NCBI GenBank assembly: GCA_009908735.1
Contig: JAAAOR010000086.1
Coordinates: 1-8,556, forward strand
DNA length: 8,556 nt
Direction: 5' to 3'
DNA from: Spirochaetota bacterium
GTDB taxonomy: Bacteria; Spirochaetota; Spirochaetia; DSM-27196; PWMO01
This document shows, one piece after another, positions 1-5,798 of this stretch. The notes beneath the pieces are model-generated. The model was not told the origin of the DNA and did no database searches. It saw nothing but the letters and a program-made list of their open reading frames with translations. Within the stretch, counting starts at the first letter, position 1. Each line of letters opens with the position of its first letter. A program made the position numbers and the translations under genes.

Positions 1-934
1 CACGTTCCTGCAGTTTTTCAGCCACCCGAAAGCGTGCGCTTCTCGAGGCGGGGTTCCGCCGGCGCTCTTCTTCGCTCGGCATGAGGGGCTTCTTGGTAAG
101 AGTGCACACCAGAGGCTCCCTCTCTAAAGACATCGGCGCGTCGCGAGGCTCCTTCGAGCGGTAATTGTGTGCGCGGAAGCAGTGCTTCACGGGGCGATCT
201 TCGAGGGAATGGAACGCGATGACTCCAATACGGCCGCCGGGGGCGAGAACGCGAAGCGCCGCCTCGAGCCCCCGCTCGATTCGCTCGAGTTCACCATTCA
301 CCGCGATGCGCAGGGCCTGGAACGTCCGCGTTGCCGGGTGAATGCGCCCGTGACGGTATTTTCCCGGCACCGCATGCCACACGATGGCTGCGAGTTCACC
401 CGCGGTATCGATCCGGCGCTGCGAGCGTTCGCGCACGATGCGCTCTGCGATACGGCGGGAGTAGCGTTCCTCTCCGTAGGCGTAGATCACGTCGGCAAGC
501 TCCTTCTCATCCATCGTGTTGACCAGCTCCCCCGCGGAGGGGCCCGATTCGAGATCCAGCCGCATATCCAGCGGCTCGGACGACCGAAATGAAAACCCCC
601 GACCGGATCCCGAGAAATGAAACCCCGAGACCCCGAGGTCGAGCAGAATCCGCGTCGGAGCGCGCTCCACGGCATAGCTCGAGAAGAACTCATCGAACCA
701 TGCCTGCTTCAACTCGGCGCGATCGCCGAACCGAGCCAGCCGTGTCGCCGCACGCTCCAGCATGCGCGGATCCGCATCAAGCCCGATAACGCGGAGAGTA
801 GGATGTGCGTCCAGAAACAGGGCCGAGTGTCCGCCCTCCCCCAGGGTGCCGTCGACGAGTAACTCCTCGTCGTCGGCCGGTGATAGCCATTCGAGCACCT
901 CGGTCGGCATGACCGGTGTATGTTGGTACTCCAT
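1..934 (-). CDS. rsmH: 16S rRNA (cytosine1402-N4)-methyltransferase RsmH (MraW), 3' end cut by window edge
   Basis: RsmH uses SAM to N4-methylate C1402 in the 16S rRNA decoding centre, acting on the small subunit in the cytoplasm. I translated 311 codons from the ATG at 934; the frame has no stop before the left edge. Family signatures are visible in order: YQHTPV (3-8), the SAM-binding VDGTLGEGGHS (26-36), LLDLGVS (97-103), RGFSFR (112-117), PLDMRLD (121-127), GEERYSRRIAERIV (154-167), HPATRTFQALRIAVN (199-213) and FHSLEDR (241-247). The family is about 310 residues and normally ends near NPxSRSAxxRVAEKL, seen at 294-308, so only a few codons are missing. The start lies 15 nt after the mraZ stop. 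A GTG at 943, preceded by AGGG, would add three residues and is a possible alternative start. One oddity is proline 248, where the family usually has a branched aliphatic residue (EDRIVK). It is almost certainly cotranscribed with mraZ. Confidence 0.96.
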   Translation of the reverse strand, partial: MEYQHTPVMPTEVLEWLSPADDEELLVDGTLGEGGHSALFLDAHPTLRVIGLDADPRMLERAATRLARFGDRAELKQAWFDEFFSSYAVERAPTRILLDLGVSGFHFSGSGRGFSFRSSEPLDMRLDLESGPSAGELVNTMDEKELADVIYAYGEERYSRRIAERIVRERSQRRIDTAGELAAIVWHAVPGKYRHGRIHPATRTFQALRIAVNGELERIERGLEAALRVLAPGGRIGVIAFHSLEDRPVKHCFRAHNYRSKEPRDAPMSLEREPLVCTLTKKPLMPSEEERRRNPASRSARFRVAEKLQER

Positions 935-949
935 GACGCTCACGATGCC

Positions 950-1390
950 CTAGAAGGAAATGCGTCCTCCCAGTTCCTCAGCCGCCTCCTGAAACTCACT
1001 CTCACTCTCCTCCAGATATGCTTCGTACTCATCGACGTCCCAGACTTCGATGAAACGCTTGATGCCCTGAATAATGCACTCCCGCGTGAGGCCGGCGGCC
1101 TCTTGCAGCGCGCTGGGGATGTTGATTCTCCCCGTCTTATCGATCTCAATCTCCTGAGCCGGCGCGATGATCCGTCGCTGCAACAGGCGGGCCTTCTTCA
1201 TGAAGGGACTTGCCGCACCCATGAGGCTGTCGGAGATCGTCTTCCACTCCTCCGGGGGGAATACCCACAAGCACCTATCGATACCGCGGGTGATTACCAG
1301 CTCGCTGCCCGGGATTTCCGCCCGCATTTTGGCGGGAATCAGCAGGCGCCCCTTTTCGTCGAGGGAGTTGCGAAATTGTCCGGTAATCAT
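950..1390 (-). CDS. mraZ: Transcriptional regulator MraZ
   Basis: MraZ is a DNA-binding protein of the AbrB-like (SpoVT/AbrB) fold. It forms ring-shaped oligomers and represses its own dcw-cluster promoter in studied bacteria. The 146 residues are close to the usual length (about 145-152). The two tandem half-domains each carry the hallmark DxxxR: DEKGRLLIP at 11-19 and DKTGRINIP at 84-92. The first half also shows the LVITRGIDRCLWVFP stretch (31-45) typical of the family. The start MITGQF fits the family start and is the first Met in frame. The gene sits directly upstream of rsmH, the standard order of the dcw cluster. Its upstream region holds a strong promoter and phased repeats that look like its own operator, so autoregulation is likely. 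The Shine-Dalgarno is weak (GTGGA about 10 nt upstream) and coincides with the repeat nearest the gene. Confidence 0.97.
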   Translation of the reverse strand: MITGQFRNSLDEKGRLLIPAKMRAEIPGSELVITRGIDRCLWVFPPEEWKTISDSLMGAASPFMKKARLLQRRIIAPAQEIEIDKTGRINIPSALQEAAGLTRECIIQGIKRFIEVWDVDEYEAYLEESESEFQEAAEELGGRISF

Positions 1391-1398
1391 GCCCGATT

Positions 1399-1436
1399 TT
1401 CCACTTTATTCTAACTTCCCCCACTTTTTCCCACTA
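1399..1436 (-). promoter_or_regulatory. Putative MraZ operator: 10-bp-phased AGTGGG/A repeats
   Basis: Read on the minus strand, the leader between the mraZ promoter and its start codon divides into four 10-nt units: AGTGGGAAAA, AGTGGGGGAA, GTTAGAATAA and AGTGGAAAAT. Units 1, 2 and 4 share AGTGG(G/A) at exact 10-nt steps; unit 3 is degenerate. MraZ proteins are known to bind short direct repeats with a TGGG/GTGG core and helical-turn spacing upstream of mraZ, so this is read as the autoregulatory site. The assignment comes from motif and position only. Confidence 0.8.
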
Positions 1437-1444
1437 CATGCTCC

Positions 1445-1472
1445 ATTCTACGACAACAGGGACAGCTGTCAA
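1445..1472 (-). promoter_or_regulatory. Sigma-70-type promoter of mraZ-rsmH
   Basis: On the minus strand there is a perfect -35 TTGACA (1467-1472), a 16-nt spacer and a -10 TAGAAT (1445-1450, five of six matches to TATAAT). Transcription would start near 1437-1439, leaving a leader of roughly 48 nt that contains the MraZ-type repeats. A perfect 10-bp palindrome, GACAGCTGTC (1461-1470), overlaps the -35 element. Confidence 0.78.
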
Positions 1473-1544
1473 CGGAGTAGACAGAATAGACTTGGAGAAA
1501 ATTACGCGGTGTGAGAGAAGGGCTACAATTCTGTGTAGTACTTC

Positions 1545-1593
1545 AAAAGGGGGCGCCCACTCTGGGCGGTGAGGATGGCGGGCAAGGCCCACC
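1545..1593 (-). terminator. Possible tandem-hairpin terminator after the branching enzyme gene
   Basis: On the minus strand two stems follow the GH57 stop codon. The first is GGTGGGC/GCCCGCC with a 3-nt loop (1577-1593, one G-T pair). The second is CGCCCA/TGGGCG with a 3-nt loop (1554-1568). After the second stem come five C and then four T (1545-1548). The T run is short and not directly adjacent to the stem, so intrinsic termination would be weak or absent. Confidence 0.4.
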
Positions 1594-1633
1594 CCAAGCG
1601 GCATATGCGCCCTGGGCGTGCTCTATCGTCGAC

Positions 1634-3262
1634 TTACTTGCGGATCAGAGGAACATCGGCTCCGGCACTGCGATTTGTCGAGGATGCGAAGATCCGGTAA
1701 TCGAGATTCGGAAAAATGTTGTTCTTACGCTCGAGGCGCGTGAGCCACTCGGTGCTTATAATACCGCGACGCAAGGACTCATAGATGGTGGTGAAGTTGT
1801 AGACGTGCTCCTTCACCCGACGCACTGCGTATGTGACCGTGGTGCCCGCTCGCATAATGAACGGCCAGTCGGATTGGAGAGCCAGGAGCACCTCGCGGGC
1901 TGCCTGGTTCAGCGCGCGCTCCTTCAATCCGCTCTCGTGGGGGAAGCGCTCTGTGAGCTCGGTCATTCGCTCGATCGCTTTGTGTGTGTGGCGATAGACC
2001 CAGTCGTTTGAGCCGTCGAGCCAGACTTCCGCGTAGCCCTTGGTACCCCAGCTCGAAAACGCCGGTTGAACGGTATCTTCCACCACATTGCCTCTCAAAT
2101 ACTCCGAGGGCGTGGTCGTTTCAATCCCTTCGCCGCTTTCGTGGATGCGCCGCGCGAGCGCCTCGATCCACTGCGGTCCCTCGAACCACCAGTGACCGAA
2201 GAGCTCCGCATCGAACGGCGAGGTTATCACCGGCGGTTCGTCCATAAAGGTCTCGAGGCGCTCCACCAGGCGGAGTTGACGGTAGAGGAAGTTGTCGGCA
2301 TGCTTTTGAACCGTTCGCATCGCCTCGTCCGGCTCGTAGAGCAGCTTGTGGTCGGTATTCCCCGTGACCGCGTGGTACTTGAACCCGGTTGGGATACGAA
2401 TGTCGCCCTCGTGGATGTAGGGACCAATATAGTCGAGGGGCAGGTCATAGCCGATATCCCGGAAGAACTCCCGGTACGTAAAATCCCCGGGGTACCCTTC
2501 CTCCGGCGACCACACGGCGTTCGTTGAATAGATATCTCGACCGAATACGTTTACGCCGTTCGGACAAGTCACCGGGAGATAGACGCCGGCCGGCGGTTTG
2601 TTGTAGGCGAACAACACCCCGTGCGTAGCCGCAAAGAAATACTGTAGGCCGTTGCTCGCCAGATACTCCTCGAATCCCGGATAATAACCGGCCTCGGGCA
2701 GCCAGAAGCCCTTCGGGTACTTTCCGAAAGTCTCGTAGTGCGACTGCACACCGAGCGACACCTGCGCATCAAGCAACTGCGGGTAGCTCTGGTAGAGCGG
2801 AAGAAACGGATGAGTAGCTGCCGTGGTCAACAGCTCGAGCCTACCCCGTTTGTAGTAGTAATCGAGCCCGCTGATGATGTTACCGCCGTATTTCTCGGTG
2901 AAGTCCAGGTGATTCTGGGTGTAGAGCTCGTTGTAGAGCTGGGCGACGCGATACATCTGCGGCTGGTCCCTGGTGCGGCGCAACTCTTTCTCGGCAAGTT
3001 CCAGCTGCCGCTCGATATGGGAAACGTAGCGTTGTTGCAGCAACTCGTCGCGCAGCATCGCAGTCAAGGTCGGAGAGATGGAGAATGTCAGCTTAAACGG
3101 CACACCGTCGCTCTCGAGGCGGTCCATTACCCGCAACAGCGGCAGATATGTCTCGGATATGGCTTCGAACAGCCAGTTCTCCTCGAGAAAGCTCTCATGC
3201 TCCGGGTGCCGGACGAAGGGGAGATGAGCATGCAACATGAGAATCAGGTGACCGCGAGCCAT
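1634..3262 (-). CDS. GH57 1,4-alpha-glucan branching enzyme (DUF1957 type)
   Basis: Enzymes of this family cut alpha-1,4 glucan chains and re-attach the piece through an alpha-1,6 bond, building branched glycogen-like polymer in the cytoplasm. The 542 residues match the family's size of roughly 520-560. The N-terminal catalytic barrel begins with HAHLPF (11-16), the first conserved GH57 region. GFWLPEAGY (185-193) carries the expected nucleophile, E190. SPFDAELFGHWWFEGP (348-363) carries the expected acid/base, D351. The C-terminal helical DUF1957 region follows, including SDWPFIM (464-470) near the usual substrate-gating area. The motif position often occupied by Cys after WLPE is Ala here. 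No signal peptide is present. The start is supported by GAGGAG (3268-3273) 5 nt upstream of the ATG. It follows the DUF4912 gene by 35 nt and is probably cotranscribed with it. Amylopullulanase or 4-alpha-glucanotransferase is possible within GH57, but motifs and length favour branching activity. Confidence 0.92.
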   Translation of the reverse strand: MARGHLILMLHAHLPFVRHPEHESFLEENWLFEAISETYLPLLRVMDRLESDGVPFKLTFSISPTLTAMLRDELLQQRYVSHIERQLELAEKELRRTRDQPQMYRVAQLYNELYTQNHLDFTEKYGGNIISGLDYYYKRGRLELLTTAATHPFLPLYQSYPQLLDAQVSLGVQSHYETFGKYPKGFWLPEAGYYPGFEEYLASNGLQYFFAATHGVLFAYNKPPAGVYLPVTCPNGVNVFGRDIYSTNAVWSPEEGYPGDFTYREFFRDIGYDLPLDYIGPYIHEGDIRIPTGFKYHAVTGNTDHKLLYEPDEAMRTVQKHADNFLYRQLRLVERLETFMDEPPVITSPFDAELFGHWWFEGPQWIEALARRIHESGEGIETTTPSEYLRGNVVEDTVQPAFSSWGTKGYAEVWLDGSNDWVYRHTHKAIERMTELTERFPHESGLKERALNQAAREVLLALQSDWPFIMRAGTTVTYAVRRVKEHVYNFTTIYESLRRGIISTEWLTRLERKNNIFPNLDYRIFASSTNRSAGADVPLIRK

Positions 3263-3297
3263 TCGTGCTCCTCTCTCTACCTCAGAATATCTCTACA

Positions 3298-4020
3298 TCA
3301 GAAGTTCTCGTCCATGAGACCGAGAATCCGTTGCGGTATGGTCGCGCCGAAAGATGCGACATCGAGCTTGTCCAGGCCCGAGTAAGCCAGAACGTGATCG
3401 GCCGCCGACACGCGGTCGTCGCGCTCCTCCGGCAGTGCTCCGGGCGGTACGAGGATTGTATTTGAGCTCGCCAGAAGCGTCTCGATATCCCCGTCGCGGG
3501 CAATGAGGTCGATCCGGTAGTAGGTCTCGGGCCTCGGCAGGTTGATATACCAGTCGCCGTCGGAGTTCTGCACCGGTATGTCGAACTGATCGGCGTGCTC
3601 GAGCGAGGGCGCCCCGCTTCCCGATACCCGAAGAAGCAGGTCCGGGGACGCGTCGTCCTCCTCACCGAGCTCATCGAAGGTTCCCTGCGCAATCTCCCAG
3701 TAGGCAAAGGCCCAGGCCGGGTCACGTACAAGTAGCACGATTCGCGTCTCGTTATAGTGCTCCGGAAGCTGGGCGTCGTCGGGGAAGTCATGGACTCCCT
3801 CCAGGTCCGCCGCGCCTTCGAGAAGGACGTATTTTTTCTCTTCCACTCTCACGGGATTCGTATCGGAGGCTTCCTTTTCCAGCCTGTTTTCTTCGATTGC
3901 ATCGAAGATGAGCTCCGCGAGAGTCTCCCTCGAAGTGTCCTCCGTGAAGTCGATGTCGTATTGAACGGCGATTCGGCGAAGGGACTCTACGGAGAGGGCC
4001 TCGAGCCTATCTCGGATCAT
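3298..4020 (-). CDS. DUF4912 domain protein with SAP/Rho-N-like N-terminus
   Basis: A 240-residue soluble protein with no signal peptide or membrane segment. Residues 1-45 form a short helical module with the pattern LxxLSVESLRRIAVQYDI...SRETLAELI, resembling the SAP/Rho N-terminal-type module that often precedes DUF4912. A charged linker (45-80) leads to the DUF4912 region (about 84-200), recognised by LPEHYNETRIVLLVRDP (85-101), AYWEI (106-110) and the later WYINLPRPETYYRIDL (157-172). The aromatic-rich beta pattern would suit a ligand-binding beta sandwich, but the function of DUF4912 is not established to my knowledge. It lies immediately upstream of the GH57 branching enzyme under one promoter, so a role in glucan storage (carbohydrate binding, scaffold or regulator) is inferred from context. 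The start has a strong AGGGGGAGGT directly before ATG (4021-4030). Confidence 0.85.
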   Translation of the reverse strand: MIRDRLEALSVESLRRIAVQYDIDFTEDTSRETLAELIFDAIEENRLEKEASDTNPVRVEEKKYVLLEGAADLEGVHDFPDDAQLPEHYNETRIVLLVRDPAWAFAYWEIAQGTFDELGEEDDASPDLLLRVSGSGAPSLEHADQFDIPVQNSDGDWYINLPRPETYYRIDLIARDGDIETLLASSNTILVPPGALPEERDDRVSAADHVLAYSGLDKLDVASFGATIPQRILGLMDENF

Positions 4021-4050
4021 ACCTCCCCCTCGTTGGCATTCAGCAGTGGA

Positions 4051-4079
4051 ATAGTAGGAAAAGGACTATGCACTGTCAA
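4051..4079 (-). promoter_or_regulatory. Internal promoter for the DUF4912-branching enzyme unit
   Basis: On the minus strand there is a perfect -35 TTGACA (4074-4079), an exact 17-nt spacer and a -10 TACTAT (4051-4056, four of six matches). The -35 lies inside the last codons of the methyltransferase gene (CTT GAC AGT), whose stop is at 4066-4068. Transcription would begin near 4044-4046, about 25 nt before the DUF4912 start. This separates the glucan genes from the recN-led operon, although read-through is possible because no terminator lies between them. Confidence 0.62.
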
Positions 4080-4917
4080 GGCGCCGTGCAAGGAGGATCA
4101 TGACGTCACCGACGTTGAGCCGTTTCGCCCAGGTATCCGCGCGGCGTTTCAGCCAGCCCGGGGCCATGCCCGCCGCGATCCCGCCCCAGCTGCGCTTCGT
4201 GATAACCTCGAAACCGGCCTCCTCCACCAGACGCCGCAGGACGCGATAGGAGAAGAGGTGGAGGTGATCGGCAATGGCCGAGCGCCATCGTTCGCCGAAC
4301 AGCCGGGATTGAAACCCGCCGATGTCGGGCGTGACCATCACCAGATACCCTCCGGTTTTCGTCACGCGAGCCGCCTCGGCAAGAAAGGCCCGCGGGTCGG
4401 GCACATGCTCGATGAGATGGGACAAATGCACGACGTGAAAGGCGCCGGAGGTGAGGCCGCTCTCCTCGAGCGTCGCCACGTCGATGGGCACCCCACGCCG
4501 GCGGGCCCCGTATGCGGCGGCGGGGGCGCAGATCTCCACCCCCCGTACATTCCAGCCGCGATTCTTCATGTGCTCGAGCAGCATTCCGGTGGCACATCCC
4601 ACGTCGAGGAAACTCCGGTCGCCGTCGAGGGAGCTTTCAATACGCTGGAAGCCGATATCGCCGAGGCCCTGCAGCATCAGTCGGAAGAAGGCCTGCTCAT
4701 TTTCGATTTCATAGTCATAGTAGGCATCCTGATAGCGATCTTTAAGATCCTCGAACACCGGGCGTGGGCTCTGATAGGTGTGCCCGCATTCGCGACAACG
4801 CACGAATCGAGCCTCCTCAAGGGCATAGAGCTCTCGCGCGTCCGGAGAGCCGCAGACCGCGCAGGGCACCTCTTCAAATCGTTCGGAGCTCGAAGGCTGC
4901 ATGGAAAAAGTCTTCAT
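4066..4917 (-). CDS. Class I SAM-dependent methyltransferase with N-terminal Cys4 zinc site
   Basis: A 283-residue soluble protein. The N-terminus has two CxxC pairs (C19/C22 and C41/C44), a small zinc-ribbon-like knuckle found in several methyltransferases acting on glycans, lipids or small molecules. The Methyltransf_23/11-type Rossmann domain follows: motif I FLDVGCATG (103-111), the acidic ribose-binding position in VEIC (127-130), LSHLIEHVPDP (165-175, the usual xxHVxDP motif) and GGYLVMVTPD (189-198). DHLHLFSYRVL (217-227) is typical of this subgroup near the active site. The substrate cannot be read from the sequence. The start ATG lies 2 nt after the upstream stop, and the Shine-Dalgarno GGGAG (4924-4928) sits inside the end of the LytM gene, indicating translational coupling. 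A second in-frame Met (residue 6) is a weaker start option. A role in modifying an envelope component is inferred from context only. Confidence 0.88.
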   Translation of the reverse strand: MKTFSMQPSSSERFEEVPCAVCGSPDARELYALEEARFVRCRECGHTYQSPRPVFEDLKDRYQDAYYDYEIENEQAFFRLMLQGLGDIGFQRIESSLDGDRSFLDVGCATGMLLEHMKNRGWNVRGVEICAPAAAYGARRRGVPIDVATLEESGLTSGAFHVVHLSHLIEHVPDPRAFLAEAARVTKTGGYLVMVTPDIGGFQSRLFGERWRSAIADHLHLFSYRVLRRLVEEAGFEVITKRSWGGIAAGMAPGWLKRRADTWAKRLNVGDVMILLARRLDSA

Positions 4918-4919
4918 TC

Positions 4920-5798
4920 TTAGCTCCCACCGGTTACCTGGAAACTTGCCACACGCTCGTTTCCAGCGTAGTCCTCTGCGATGATTTCGATGAGATTGCG
5001 CCCCGGGGCGATCTCAACACGGCCGAGCTGAAGGCGTCCCTCATCATCATAGAGCTCTTCCTGCGTGTACTGGCCGCCGGAGACCGTGACGCGTCCGTCC
5101 CTGAGACTGAGCGTCTCAAAAGTAACGCGAAAACTCTCCCTCCCGTTTGCAAATACCGTTACCGCATACGGTGCGCCGTCGCCACGAAACGGACCATCGG
5201 CGCCTGGATCGTACACAAGCGCGCTCAGCTGTGCCGCACCGCGTGCGAGCGATGCGCCGCGACCAACGGGCACATCAACCGATCCACGGGACAGCCGCAC
5301 CTCGCTTATGCGCGGGGCGGTGCCGTCGTCGAGCTCCGGCAGCAGAATCATGGGGTTCACGTACGCGCCTCGCTCTGAGTCGACAATGCGGAATCCGAGA
5401 GTATTGCCGGCGGAAAAGCCGGTCCGACCAACCACGCCGACCGGGGCTGCCTCGGCGAACTCGACGGTGGCATCCCCGGATTCGCGGTCGAGATGAGAAT
5501 AGAGGGACCGGAAGCCACCCTCATGCTCGAGAACCAGGAAGTTGCCGAGCCCGTGGGGAATCGTCCTGCGATGATCCTCGCTGTCGAAGGCAAAGACAAG
5601 CTCACCCTTCGCGGCAGCGCTCACGGGCCCGTCCTCGGCGACGAGCTCCAAGCCGGGAGAAAGCGTCGCGTTGCCGGGCACTCCGAACCCGAGATTGATG
5701 CTGAACTCCTCGACAGGCCATGTCCACCCGCCAAGCACGAGTCCGGCACACAGGATCCCGATGAGCAGGCCTCCTATCCGCGGACAAGCTCTACGCAT
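4920..5798 (-). CDS. Exported LytM/M23-family protein with degenerate zinc site
   Basis: A 292-residue protein with an N-terminal signal sequence (RR, then a hydrophobic stretch at about 9-24), so it acts in the periplasm. Residues about 44-152 follow the M23/LytM pattern: SPGLEL (47-52), AAAKGELVFAF (61-71), GNFLVLEHEGGFRSLYSHL (85-103), VGRTGFSAGNTLGFRI (123-138) and a closing YVNPMILLP. The catalytic residues are mostly gone. The HxGxD ligand motif is S47-P-G-L-E51, and the terminal HxH is T133-L-G135. Only H102 of YSHL remains. It is therefore probably a non-catalytic LytM factor, as EnvC and NlpD are, that binds or activates other wall hydrolases. Residues 160-292 form a beta-rich region, perhaps an Ig-like C-terminal domain ending in NLIEIIAEDYAGN. 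The start overlaps the upstream gene by 25 nt and has an excellent GGGAGG (5804-5809) 5 nt before ATG. No convincing lipobox is seen. Confidence 0.85.
   Translation of the reverse strand: MRRACPRIGGLLIGILCAGLVLGGWTWPVEEFSINLGFGVPGNATLSPGLELVAEDGPVSAAAKGELVFAFDSEDHRRTIPHGLGNFLVLEHEGGFRSLYSHLDRESGDATVEFAEAAPVGVVGRTGFSAGNTLGFRIVDSERGAYVNPMILLPELDDGTAPRISEVRLSRGSVDVPVGRGASLARGAAQLSALVYDPGADGPFRGDGAPYAVTVFANGRESFRVTFETLSLRDGRVTVSGGQYTQEELYDDEGRLQLGRVEIAPGRNLIEIIAEDYAGNERVASFQVTGGS

Larger units (their letters stand above)
1391..1633. other. Intergenic region between branching enzyme and mraZ
   Basis: This is the only substantial non-coding stretch in the window. From high to low coordinate it holds two GC-rich hairpins and a short T run (possible terminator), about 70 bases with nothing I recognise, then the mraZ promoter and its phased repeats. 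No convincing small ORF with a ribosome binding site was found here on either strand. Confidence 0.7.

Noticed and set aside
1..934. Possible broken rsmH, because no complete minus-strand frame is bounded within this stretch
   Set aside because: Direct translation from 934 gives 311 uninterrupted codons with all RsmH motifs; the stop simply lies outside the window.
920..1414. Plus-strand open frame opposite mraZ
   Set aside because: Mirrors the MraZ coding region, which has unmistakable family motifs.
1523..1538. Inverted repeat CTACA/TGTAG with a 6-nt loop in the intergenic region
   Set aside because: Only 5 bp, AT-rich and without a T tract; expected by chance.
2738..3385. Plus-strand open frame (215 codons) opposite the branching enzyme
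   Set aside because: Antisense shadow of a clear GH57 gene with no domain or ribosome site.
3757..4923. Long plus-strand open frame (388 codons) opposite the methyltransferase and DUF4912 start
   Set aside because: It crosses two well-supported minus-strand genes and their promoter, has low-complexity shadow composition and no recognisable domain; long antisense frames are common in GC-rich DNA.
4920..4994. Active M23 endopeptidase call for the exported protein
   Set aside because: The general fold fits, but the HxGxD and HxH ligands are absent, so a catalytic role is not supported.
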